From Undaria pinnatifida (lineage: Eukaryota > Sar > Phaeophyceae > Laminariales > Alariaceae), in the NCBI GenBank assembly GCA_012845835.1, contig JABAKD010000005.1, positions 8,481,473 to 8,545,472 of the forward strand: 64,000 nt of DNA, given 5' to 3'. This document shows, piece by piece, positions 1-53,683 of this stretch (positions are counted from its first letter, which is position 1; every line of letters starts with the position of its first letter). The notes beneath the pieces are model-generated. The model saw nothing but the letters and a program-made list of their open reading frames with translations. It ran no database searches and was not told where the DNA came from. A program made the translations under genes and the position numbers.

Positions 1-1097
1 AGGAGCGATGTTTTCCTGTCCCTGAACTTGCCCATCGAGATATAGATTGGTTTTGGGGTGGGATTAGGTCTATGACGGTGTATCAGATACAAGCCATTTG
101 TAATTTGCGGACTATTCTGTACGGTTTATCTGCGGCCTGTTTGAGTGTGGTGCGGGTGGAGGCAGATTGTTAGCGTGGCGAACTCTCGCTCAGTTTGGAA
201 CCTGGAGTCGACAGCAACGATCATATATAGCGTGGACATCGAAAGCGGGGATAGGCTCGTTTGAACCCTCGTACAAAAAAAAACGGTAGACCCGACCGGT
301 GAAGACGCTTTGACGGAGGTTATTTGTTTTGCGCGCAAGAATGAGAGGAGAGGGCACTGGGAACGGGCGGAACAGCAACTAATTGTTGTGCCTGGATGAG
401 ACCGACCTCGCACACGAGAGCGGCAGCTTATCACGCCCCCCCCCCCCCGAGACTTTAGCTGTCCTCGGATATATAGATTTGGCTTTTAGCTGTCCTCGGA
501 TATATAGATTTGGCTGGAACTGTTTTGCGGCAATTATTCCCGGCGAATAGTAATGTAGGATTCCCGCGGTCGGCGCGTGCTTTGGTACTCGTGGTTGCTG
601 TTTACGCCATTTTTTTAGTGCGTGTACCGGAAGTCTCCAAAAAAATACGCTTCAGACAGCTGCCAGTTATCGCTAGTTTCTGTGAGTTCGGGCAGAACTT
701 CTCTTCGTAGCCGTTTCCGACAATAGTAGCGTTGGATACGGATACCGGACAGCACCGCATGACGCTTTAAGATGTATGCAGCAAATACTGCTGCCGTGCA
801 GCCGAGGGGGGTTGATTCCGATCATTAATGCAGAACATTAAGGCTTCTAGTGTATACGTACAATCGTGTAATACGCGTTACGTCTCTTGTTTGTTCAAAA
901 GGTCAGGGACCCTCATCCTGGGGCCCCAACTGACGTATGTTCCTTTCCGTGGCCATGGATTGGGGTTCTGCAATGAGCTAACGTAAGAACACACACACGC
1001 GCTGGACTAACGGAGCTCCTATCCTAGGGATCGTGTGCTGCTGCTCCTCTGTCCTCGCAGTTCTCTAAACTTTTCACTTATTTATTTATTTATTTAT
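1..1097. other. Downstream flank of the alpha-2-like gene; no gene seen
   Basis: No reading frame here resembles a known protein. Visible elements are a C-run at about 437-449, a direct duplication of about 29 bp (GCTGTCCTCGGATATATAGA) at about 458-515, and a TTTA run near 1078-1098 just past the stop codon of the alpha-2-like gene, which may belong to its 3' UTR. Confidence 0.5.
458..515. repeat. 29-bp direct duplication
   Basis: Two adjacent, almost identical copies of a unit containing CTGTCCTCGGATATATAG. No coding content. Confidence 0.8.
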
Positions 1098-43695
<42,598 letters not shown>

Positions 43696-43958
43696 TGCTG
43701 TTGCGTACTGCAGCGAGAGTGAGAGGGCGTCAGTAGTCAGTAGTCGAGGAGATTCAAAAGCTTCGCTCTTCGCTCGAAAGGTTTTGCAGTAAAACAGGAG
43801 GCATTTCTCTTATTTTCAAAAATCGACCCACGTATGACGGCCCCAACGGCCGACCCCCGAAAGTCTAGGCTCACACGCGCCACTAGAGTACCCGGTTCCT
43901 GGGATTCCGTCGTAGCAAGGTCAATACTGTGCAATATCTCGTTCCGTGGTTCTTGATC
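43696..43958. promoter_or_regulatory. Bidirectional promoter region between alpha-2-like gene and CDC45
   Basis: Only 263 bp separate the two divergent start codons, so both 5' UTRs and core promoters must overlap here, unless start sites lie within coding sequence. An imperfect palindrome ACGGCCCCAACGGCCG lies near 43837. I see no convincing TATA box. Co-regulation is inferred from distance only. Confidence 0.55.
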
Positions 43959-46900
43959 ATGTTGCTCGATCAGCGACGATTGGACTTCGCCTACGAACAA
44001 ATCATTCAGGATGCCGCGAAATCAAGAGGAGCTTCGACTGTGATGATATTCGTAGCTCCTAACTGCGACGCGATGTGCGCTTGCCGCATCCTCTCGTACA
44101 TGCTGAGGGCGGACGCTGTATCGTACAAGATCAAGCCAGTCAGTGGCTACGGGGATATCGCGGCGGCAAACGAGGAGCTGATCAAGGTAAGAAGCTTGGA
44201 CATCGACATTGGTAAACACCCTATGGTTCTGATTCTCGGTGACCCGGCGGTTGGTTGGTCGTATTCTTGGTGAGGCAAATCTTAAACTTCACTGCGTCAC
44301 GGGCGATACACCCATCCCATCCCATGTCCTGGGTCCTGGCGATAATCGAAGATGACATTGACCCAGTCGTTGTTGAACTTTAGTCGGCGTCCGCCGTAGA
44401 CTTCCGGAAATCTTCGTGCTGCTGGTTGTCAGTTTGTCAGCGCTTCAAAGGCTGGATTTGTATTATGCACAAGGGCTCCGCTCCGCGGGCGGCTGACGCC
44501 GCCCGCTTCGCTCGCGCAAGGAAGAAATGTCACTAAACATATACAGGAGGCAGAAATAAGAGGCCCATGATTTGATGCGAACAGCGAATTGATAATACCA
44601 AGAGCTGCGTGTGCAGAGTGCTGTGCTGTGTGCTTGTTGGCGGTGTCACGTTCTGATCGGTAGTGCGGGTGTAATTTGCGTGGGGGGGGGGTATGGGGAC
44701 CGAGAGAGATCAAACGGAAAATCCAGAAGACGAGTACACAACGCGCACGTACAAGGGCTCCGCTCCGCGGGCTGACGCCGCTCGCTATGCTCGCGCGAGG
44801 AAGAATGCGACTAAAACATGCAAAGGGAGCAGAAGAGGCCCATGGTTTGGTGCGAACAGCGATTTGATAATGCCAAGAGCTGCTTGTGCAGAGCAAATTG
44901 CCCTGTGCTGTGCCGTGTGCTTGTTGGCGGTGTCACGTTCTGATCGGCAGTACTGAGTACCTGGTACGGGTGTAATTTGCGTGGAAAAAACATGGGGACC
45001 GAGAGAGATATGAAGAAAACGCAAAAAGAAGAGTACACAACAACACGTACTATACCCGGTACTGCTCTATGTTCAAAAGAAAGCACAGCGCAACACGACA
45101 CAGCACCGCAGCGCAACCCGAGGCATGGCACCGCACGGCGCTGCGCTGCGCTGCTGGGCTATATATTATAAAAAAAAATTCACTCCAGCTGTGAGATCGA
45201 AGATTTTGTCGAACCTCATCTTTGCATGCTGTGTGTGATGCTCCGATCGCCCGTATTGCGGGTTGTGCGTCCTCATCAAGAAAATATATATTATGAAAAT
45301 TAAAATACACTCCAGCTGTGAGATCGAATATTATGTCGCAACTCATCTTTGCAAGCTGTGTGTGATACTCCGATCGTGCGTATTTATACGAATATATGAT
45401 CTGAGCTGGGCGTGCATTATTATCCAACACCGCCGTAGTACCTGGTATGTACGAGCACAAACCTGGTGTAGTACCGGTACGTGGTATTTTATAAATATTG
45501 AAAGCCGTTAGCTGTGAGTACGAACGATTGAACGGTTGAAACTCAACTTACAAAATCTGGCAAGCGCTGAGAAGCGCTGTTTCGGGCATCCGAGCCCCCC
45601 GATCACCCGTCCGGAGAGGAGAATATCTTAAAGTCAGTGTGGGAAAGTGTGGGAAACCAAAAAAAAGGAGGCCGCTCAGGAAATCGATATTATTTGTAAG
45701 TAGGTCTATAGGAGTATCCATCAGACCACAGAGTCACTGCTGTGACTTTGTGGTCTAGTGGACAGACTGTCCGCTTTTGAGTCTGGTGTGCGTGGGTTCG
45801 AATCCCGGTGTCATCGAAGGAACAAAAAATGGTACTCATGAAAAAAGCATTGAGAATATACTCATAAAAAAAGGAGACGGTGAGAAGCGCTGAGAAGAAC
45901 ACCACAGAGTCACTGCTGTGACTTTTTGGTCCAGTAGACGGTGTCGACGGATACTTTTCGTAGCCTATTGGGGCCGACAATGGGTATCGACTGGCATCTT
46001 CAATGATCTACTGTTTGGCCAATAGTCTGTTGTACCTATTTATGTGAATATAGTGATATAACAAGTAGGCATCGATAGACATTTTCAGGACGGTACTGTT
46101 TGGGCGGTAGGGTATTGGCGCCGAGAGACGGAACCTACAGGTTCGTGCGATAAGGATCGACATACCTTTCACCAAACCTTTTGTTTCGGACAAAAGGTGT
46201 CGATAGGCCTTTCACATTTCTATTGTTTCGGACGATAGGTATTTACAAATCTTGCACCATTTTATTGTTTCGGATGATAGGTATCGATAGGTAGACATTT
46301 CGCCATTTTATTGTTTCAGTGTTGGAGAGCAACGGCGCTCGAAGACAGCCCGTCTAGGTACAATCAACTCTAGTTCGCCATTCATCGTCCACGCCGCACG
46401 CCCCTCCATCCCAGCGGAGAATCCCCGAAAACGGCGCAGTCTTTCCTTGTTGTGCTCTAAGAAGCTTAAGGTGGATTGCCTCAACAACAAGTGGGTGATT
46501 ATTGCATATGTGTGTTCGATGCGAAGCTCAAGCCTGCAGTGTTTTAGAGCGACCTGTTTGCATGCCGTTCAGTTCCTTCTTGTACCCTGGATAGTACGCC
46601 ATCGAATAGGCTATTGGGCCAACAATAGGTCGGCAGTTATGAGGATCGATAGGTATTGTAAGCAACAATAGTGTTGGGGCAGTGGCCACAATAGCCTTTT
46701 GTGACACCGGTATGCTTGCGAAGGTGTATATCGATAGGTATCTTGGGCACCAACATAACTTGAAAATGGCTCCCATCAGGCTATCGTTCAAACAATACCT
46801 TTTTATCGCCACCAAATCGATACCTATTGCTCAATGTAACAGGTTTGCAAGGGTATCGATCGATGCCTATTTTGCCCAATTTAATAGGGTTCTCAAGGGT

Positions 46901-47362
46901 ATCGATCGATGCCTATTGCCCAATTTAATAGGTTCTCAAGGGTATCGATCGATGCCTACTGCTTGTACATGTATACCCTCGTACTGCTTAGAACATACAT
47001 GTACGTACCGTATACCCCAGGCTATTGTTTGAATGAATACCTTGTATGATAGCAATAATATGTACCTTGACCTACTTCTTGCCTTTTGCTCAAAAACAGC
47101 AGATTTACGATAACACCTGTTATTAAAATATGTTTTAATTAGTCGATACATAGGCTTGTAAAAAATTCAATCGAAATGTAAGGAAAGGAAGCAGTAGATA
47201 AAAGGAGATGTGGGGAAAGGAAATGGGAAATGGTTGGTAAAAGATACCACTGCTTTATGGGGTAATTATTCGACTTCATAGATACTGCTGCTTTATGAAA
47301 GGATATTCGATTTACATCGGAACGGCATCTACGCTATATTGTCGGAGGGCAAAAATAATAAC

Positions 47363-47418
<56 letters not shown>

Positions 47419-50400
47419 TAATACGTACTGTGTATTGATATTCAATTAACCGATAATCGATACACCAAATTGTGGACAGACTAACAGGCGTACTCAATAC
47501 GTCGTAGACTGCTGTGCAGGGCTTTATACCTACTGCTCATAGCATTAGATCGACAGTGGCATAACTATTGTATGAACATTAGCCTATTGTGCCGGTTTAG
47601 CAGGACCTATTGGTCTAAGAAATAGGTCTCGATAGATAGATTCGCACACCTATCTTAAGGACAATAGCCTATTGTACCAATTTCTCGTGACCTATTGATC
47701 CAAGCAATGTGTATCGATCGACAAATTCGCATACCTATCGAAGGTGTCAATAGGCTATTGTCCGGGGTGTGGTAGATTGACTGTTTGCTCATGAGCCTGG
47801 TGTTGGTTGGTTTGAATCCGTGTATCATCAGAAGAAAAACAAATGAGAACAAAAAAACATTGATTCAGTCGTCCGGAGAGAATGTATTAAATTTAGTGTG
47901 ATAAATGGAGGCCTCATAAAAAAAACATTGATATTAATAGTACTTCGAAGTATACTCATAGAAAAAGGAAACGGTGAGAAGCGCTGAGAAGAACACCACA
48001 GAGTCACTGCTGTGACTTCGTGGTCTAGTAGATAGACTGCCCGCTTATGCGCCTGGTGTGCGTGGGTTCGAATCCCGGTGTCATCGGGAAAAAAAAAACT
48101 ACGCTCATAAAAAAAACATTGATAGTATACTCATTAAAAAAAGAAACGGTGGGAAACGCTTAGCAGCGCTGTTTCAGGCATCCGAGCCCGCACAGCCGTC
48201 CGGAGAGAAGAATGTCAAGTTAGAGTGGGAAGCGATAAAAATGGAGGCCGCTCAGGAAATCGATATTTGTAAGTAGTTATATGGGCATTATTTGAATCGC
48301 TCGAGTACATCTACTAGCTAACACCTACATACCTGCCTTCCCTTCTGCATGCTGCGACGGACAGCTGCTGTGTTTCGAATCGCGCAAGGATACAGAGCTA
48401 CACACCGACATATCGTATGGTACATTGCTCGTGCTTGATTCCCACAGGACAATGAGGACATTCGAAGTTTGGTGATGATCAACTGTGGGGCTATCTGCGA
48501 CGTGGTCGATCTGCTGTCTCACCTATCGCCGGAGGCGTACACCTACATCATCGACAGCAACCGCCCTGTCCACCTGGCCAACGTGTACCCGAAACGTGAC
48601 AGGTATAATACAACGTCTACTACTCGTATGTGTCATGGGGAACAGTGCGCACGTGTACGTGTTACGCTCGTAGTGAAAACTTAGCCTGGCATGCGCGTAC
48701 AAGCCCATATGGCATGTATATGCTTACACGTTGCATGGCCTGATTTTCGCCAACAAACACCTTCTATATATTATAAAATACAAATACACTCCAGCTGTTG
48801 AGATCGGAGATTTTGTTGAAACTCATCTTTGCAAGCTGTGTGATACTCCGATCGCGCGAATTACGGGATGTGTGTCCTCATTAAGGTTCTTGTATTATAC
48901 CTGATCACGACCGCGTTTGGTGTCGGAATCCAAGGCAAGCAGTTGTTCGACACGCGCGTAGCACGAACTTATACCTGATACTAGTATTATTTTATACCGG
49001 TATGGTGATATGCTGCACGGCCATGCTAAAGGGGACCGCGCTTCCCGTTTTGTTTTATCGCTGTACCTCGTATTGCACATCGATCTCGTCGTAGGACGAA
49101 AATAGTATACTACCAGGAAAAACCCTGGTACCTAGTACCAGGTAGTTAATATCGGATAGGCATTCGTTTGACCCGCCGTGGAAACAACTTGACACCCATG
49201 TCTCATGGCGAGATCTGGCCAAAGAATCCCACTGACCTCCCACACATTGCTCTGTCACCTGTGACCTGTCCACCGGTGTTTAACACGCCTCTGCAGGGTG
49301 GTGGTATTCGTTGACGAAGAGAACGGGGATGTTGACAACATCCCAAGCGATGGTGAGGGTCTGGATGGAAACGACGAGACGAGCGATGAATCGGAAGCCG
49401 ACAGTGATGTGAGCGAATCGCCGAACTAAAGCACTGATGGTTGTTCCAACGCGAAGCTCAAGCCACCAATAGCGCGAATCTCCTTTCTCTGTCGTTTTTT
49501 GGGCGGGATTGCCCATTTCCAACTTCACCCACGTTTCGAGAAAGTTGTAGAGCAGGACAAAAAGGAAAAATAGAACAGGGTTAAGCTGCCTGTCTGGCCC
49601 AAAGGCATTGAAGTGGTCACAGGCTGTCACGGAGTGAGTGTCGGAGAGTAAGAGATGCTGGAGAGAATCCTAAAAATCGGCTGAGGGCGACATGGTAAGG
49701 AAATACATTTGCCTGGTTTTCGGTTGCGATTGTTTACGAACTCGGAGAGAGAAACTATTTTTTTCGTTCAAGTCTCGTCGGTGTACGTAGACCACCATAG
49801 TCGAAATACATGGCTTGTAGGTGGTGTTCCGGCCAGCCCAATTGTTCGCATTCCTCAGTTTTGTCGGGCATGCGATTAAATCGCAACCGCAGAAGGCTTG
49901 ACGCCCTCCGTCTGTAATGCAGAATTATTGGACTTATCACTGCCGAAATGAGACTGAGCGTGGCGCTCGTATGGTTGGGCAGGTTGGGAATCCCAGTGCG
50001 GTAATGTCATGCCTTGATCGTGCTGCCTGCTCAGCATTTTTTTTGCGTCAGTTTAATGCAATCGCGTCTGTTGCTTCAGAGGTAACCAGTTACCTTCGTG
50101 TCGAAACTACAGTAGCAGGTACCTGGTAGTACAGCAGTACCTTGAGAATCATTTGCTTTCGTTTTGTTGCGGCAGTCGCTGTCTTGCGTCTTGCTCTCTT
50201 TTTTTGTGCAGGCATACTAATAGTTTGCAGGTCAACTCTGTTTGGCTATCTTATCACCTTGTAGCGTCGCCTTTATTTTTGCCCCGTGGACTTCGGTACT
50301 GCTACCTTGATTGATACCGATGCATCGGCGCACCAGTGTTTGCTTCAATAGTAGCGTTGTCTCGGTGAAATTTTTGTACTTTATTGGTGCGTTTGCCTTG

Positions 50401-53400
50401 TTCCGGATTCCAAGATGTTTACCTAACCGTTTATCGTGTGTCTGAGGACGTCTTGTTGGTATTCATACTGCACCAGGACGTATTTTGTTGTCTGCAGCAT
50501 TCGCTGTACGCGTTCACAGATGATAATGTTGCACGAATGTTAGCTTGACTCCTTCTGTCCGTTCTGGCGCGCCTTGCATCATACAGAGGGAGGAGGAGCT
50601 GGCAAGCGATTTCAGCGGCGACTCCGACGATGACGAATCAGAGACCGAAGAACCTGTCGACGAGCCAAGACCAGAGGACAAGGAGAACTTGCAGCCAAAG
50701 GATGCGTCGGACAAAGCGTCGTCTGAGCGGCCGAAGGTGCAGGCGGGGAGAAAGCGCAAAAGGCAGACGGCAGAGAGAGCACTCCGTAAAGCGCGAGAAA
50801 CTGAGTCTTCACGGCGGCAACGCATTCGTCAGTACTACAACGGCGCCTCTCATGGATCGGCTTCCGCTGTCCAGTTGTTCGCCATGGCTATGAAGGTGAG
50901 TTCAGCTCAATGGCAGATTGTCGTTATAGCATGTCCCGTTCAGGCTATGCGTAAAGGGTTCCGTTCTGTTCCAACCTACCACGTATTGTGGCAACTCAAG
51001 GTGGTAGGTGTAGTAGAGCCCGTCCGTGGCGAAGGACGGGCCTACCTATCCATGAAAATAACCTGGGATAGAGGAAGACCTTCTCGTCGGAGAAGGTTCT
51101 CGTCGGAGAAGGTCGATCGATTCGTCTTGGGGCACCCAAGTACGGCAGGGGGCACGTCCATTCGGCACGCGCAAGGTTCACGTTTGTGTTTGCCAGGGCT
51201 TCTTTAACGCAACGCTTGAATGCACGTCCTGTTTGTGTCTGGTGCAGCTGAACAAGGACACCAACGACTTGCTATGGCTTGCCATCGTGGGCCTTACGGA
51301 CCAATATATTCACCAGGTGCGTGAACATTAATTGGAAATGGTTTACCTGGAGACGCGCTACTCAGTGTTAGGCGGAATTGTTCGTGTGTTACCGTCAGTT
51401 TTTTGGCCTGCGGCTGGTATCGTTTCTGCCCCTGAAAAATGGTGCTGTACAGCCCATTCTTCGTGCTGGGATGTGCCGCTGAAACTGGAAGAGCGTTGTT
51501 CACAGGAATGTGTTTTCCGATCCAACATTACGTGCAAGATTCCCGTCTAAGGAAGATGTTTTTTTCCCTGACGATTGAACAGCGAATCGACCAAGAAATC
51601 TACCACATGGTGGTGGCGCAACTGCAGCAGCACGTGGTCGCCAAAAACAACAAGAACAGCTTGGAAACAAGCTCAGCAGACGGCAAAACGCTGGTGCCAG
51701 TGTCGGAGATGGGGCGAATAACGTGCGACATGGAGTTTCGATTCATGCTACACCGCCACTGGTCACTGTACGAGGTGCGTCAGAACCGACGCGCACTTTG
51801 GTTTTTGGTGTTTGGCCTTTTTCTAGCGCTACGAGTAAGTAAGGTGCCACTTGCGGCCAACGTTTTGAAATATTGATAATATGACATGGAACATAAGCCC
51901 GGCTCGTGTGCTGCGCTCCAGCACTGCCACAATGGCCGTTTTTCCTCAGGCCCCTGATCCCAAACGCTGCTGTCTACTGCGGAGGGGGTGCTGTGACCAC
52001 AAGAGTTGTAGCTGTCTCCATTTTGCCCGTGCCTCACTGTTGGCGATGTGGCAGGTGTTGTCAATATTGTTGTTTTACAGTCGGCTAATTTTCTTCTCGG
52101 GTGTTTGCTGCTCTTTTCGTATGTTTCAGAGCATGAAAATACTCAACTTTGATTATTTTCTTCTCGACTCCTGCTTCTTGTACGTTGTTTCAGAGCATGT
52201 ACTACTCCAACTTCGTGGCATCCAAGCTCAACGTGTGGAATTCCAACGGACGCCATCGTCTGGAAGAATTCCTGGCCAAGATGGGATTCAGCCTCGAACA
52301 GTGCAAGCAGAAGTACCCTTTCATGAGCTGCCAGCTCCGCAAGCGTCTTCGAGATCAGATCGAGAAGTACGCGGAGGACTACGGCCTCCAAGACGTGTTC
52401 TATGGTAAGTGTTGCCTGTTGGTGGCAACTAAAGTTGATATCCATGAGCATCGACTACTCAATTGGTCGAAACCACAGCTGACGTATTGGGTTTTTAATG
52501 TAATTGCTGGAACTCAGCACTTGGGTTCCATGCATGCTGAGTGTGGTGCAATGACGCGCGTGCCCAGGGTGGCCGGTGGACGAGGGTATGTTGATGCATT
52601 GTTGTCCGTCACGGCTGTTCACCGGTTTGCCGCAATGTCTGACCAACGTCTTCGCACATTCCTTTTGCAGGATCATACCAAAGGTATTGTGGGTTCAAGA
52701 ACCCGCTGAGCGCTGCGGATATGGTATATTGCATCACGGCCCTCACAGAGCACAAGGACGCCGGAGGAGGGAGCGCAGACCAGGTACGTTCTCTTCGGCT
52801 TTTGGCAGTCTGCACGATATATCGTCAGGCTTGATAACTATTTTGGGGCCAGGTATCACGATAAAAAGCTGAGTAGCGTCGTCTCACCAGCCCTCTAGTC
52901 TAGGGTAATAGATATGCGGTCCGAGTACACAGTATCATGCTGCGAGCGTTTTCCGCATATATCTATTTTGTGTGTTGACTTTTTCATCGTTTTTTTGCAC
53001 CTTTCCATCTCGAAAACGCGCGGCCGGTGCTGTAGTCGTCAGTTTTTTTGACATGTTTAGTCCAAAGGCAGCATTGAACAGTCGACTCACGACGACGAGC
53101 CGTTTTCGTCTGACAGGGGTCGTCCGGCGACAGCGCGGGCGCGGAAGAGGACGAAGAGGGATGGGTGGACAGCTTCAACACCGCTTACGACGCGCTGTCC
53201 GGGAAGAGCCCCGCGCTTTTGAAGCAAGGGCTCTCTTTGAGCATGTCTCTTCAGAGGGCGGTGGTGCAGCAAGCGGTATCGATGATGGAGAAGAGGAGCT
53301 TGACTCTCTTCAAGCACTTCCGATACGCCTTCATCCGCAGCAGCGAGACAGACGAGCGGCTTTTCACGCAGCCGATGGCCTTGAGAAAACTGGCGGCGTT

Positions 53401-53683
53401 TCTGATTGATGTACACCGGGAGAACGGCAGATGGGCGGGGGACAAGGCGCGGCCGCTGATCATCATGGCAGAGCGCGCATCGACGTACTTGGTGGTTGGT
53501 GTGACGTGTCCCAAGAAGGCGGGCACGGTGGTCAAGAACCGGTTTGGGACGTGCTTTCAGCTCGCTGCGCAGCAGATCCAAGCGCGTGCTCGACACGATG
53601 GGTTCGAGGCTAGCGTGATGGAGATCAACAAGGAGGATGTTCACGACTTCATACAGGCACTCCACGACACCATGAGCGCGTAG
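43959..53683 (+). CDS. CDC45: CDC45, replication initiation factor (CMG helicase subunit); nine exons
   Basis: Join of 43959-44186, 48448-48602, 49297-49408, 50587-50895, 51248-51316, 51583-51774, 52194-52404, 52671-52783 and 53117-53683: 1956 nt, 651 residues, all GT-AG with consistent phases. CDC45 joins MCM2-7 and GINS as the CMG replicative helicase in the nucleus and is an inactive relative of DHH/RecJ nucleases. Landmarks: FVAPNCDAMCACRIL and IKPVSGYGDI (exon 1), MINCGAICDVVDLL and IIDSNRPVHLANVY (exon 2), and acidic linkers plus the basic cluster GRKRKR (exons 3-4). LLWLAIVGLTDQYIHQ (exon 5), FRFMLHRHWSLYE (exon 6), NSNGRHRLEEFLAKMGFSLE (exon 7) and the helical C-terminus complete it. 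The exon 5-6 joint keeps the human spacing exactly. It is longer than human CDC45 (566) mainly through the acidic linkers. The start at 43959 is the first ATG in frame. Confidence 0.93.
44469..45049. repeat. 282-bp tandem duplication (CTCCGCTCCGCGGGC family)
   Basis: ACAAGGGCTCCGCTCCGCGG occurs at 44469 and 44751. Each is followed by AGGCCCATG, CCAAGAGCTGC, GTGTGCTTGTTGGCGGTG and ATGGGGACCGAGAGAGAT. A third, inverted copy is at 59262-59550, and a related GC-rich end is near 61565. Confidence 0.9.
45163..45400. repeat. CAGCTGTGAGATCG dispersed repeat, two tandem copies
   Basis: Each about 120-bp unit contains TATATATTATAAAA or a close variant, CACTCCAGCTGTGAGATCG, CTCATCTTTGCA, GTGTGATxCTCCGATCG. 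More copies lie at 48763-48888 (CDC45 intron 2), 41586-41660 and 21690-21780. Confidence 0.88.
45535..45950 (+). mobile_element. tRNA-derived SINE, family 2, tandem/truncated copies
   Basis: A 3' body (45566-45703, CATCCGAGCCCC, GTCCGGAGAG, GGAGGCCGCTCAGGAAATCG) is followed by a tRNA-like head at 45744-45818 with TGGTCTAGTGGA (A box) and GGGTTCGAATCCC (B box). A truncated body and the beginning of another head (45903-45945) follow. Confidence 0.8.
45960..47060. repeat. GTATCGATAGG / CCTATTG-rich region
   Basis: More than a dozen scattered occurrences of (G)TATCGATAGG, ATCGATCGATGCCTATTG or CAATAGGCTATTG. TATCGATA is itself palindromic. The family continues at 47570-47770. No coding content. 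Confidence 0.75.
47354..47418. repeat. (AAT)n microsatellite
   Basis: About 60 bp of AAT with AAC and GAT interruptions at its ends. Confidence 0.97.
47770..47925 (+). mobile_element. SINE family 2, diverged copy
   Basis: Contains a degraded B-box-like GGTTTGAATCCGTGTATCATC near 47810 and the body phrases GTCCGGAGAGAATGT and ATGGAGGCCTCA. Confidence 0.6.
48012..48278 (+). mobile_element. tRNA-derived SINE, family 2, full copy
   Basis: Head 48012-48088 (GTGGTCTAGTAGATAGACTG, then GGGTTCGAATCCCGG, CATCGG), A-run, and body with AAACATTGATAGTATACTC, GCAGCGCTGTTTCAGGC, GTCCGGAGAG and GGAGGCCGCTCAGGAAATCG, ending near TTTGTAAGTAG. The head lacks a good acceptor stem (5' GTGACTT does not pair with 3' TGTCATC), so this is a SINE and not a functional tRNA gene. 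It lies in CDC45 intron 1, about 170 bp before the acceptor. Confidence 0.82.
48763..48888. repeat. CAGCTGTGAGATCG dispersed repeat in CDC45 intron 2
   Basis: Same family as 45163-45400; TATATATTATAAAATACAAA then CTCCAGCTGTTGAGATCGG. Confidence 0.88.

Larger units (their letters stand above)
44187..48447 (+). other. CDC45 intron 1 (4.3 kb), repeat-rich
   Basis: Donor GTAAGA, acceptor TTCCCACAG. It contains a 282-bp tandem duplication, two copies of a CAGCTGTGAG repeat, several SINE copies, a CGATAGG-rich region and an AAT microsatellite. Confidence 0.85.

Noticed and set aside
43929-43958. Upstream non-ATG start of CDC45 (MQYLVPWFLI leader)
   Set aside because: It would need a GTG start; the first ATG in frame is at 43959 and fits the family's N-terminus.
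52130-52193. Earlier acceptor for CDC45 exon 7 at the duplicated TTTCAGAGCATG near 52130
   Set aside because: Using it would insert non-conserved residues; the acceptor at 52193 leads directly into the conserved CDC45 sequence in phase.
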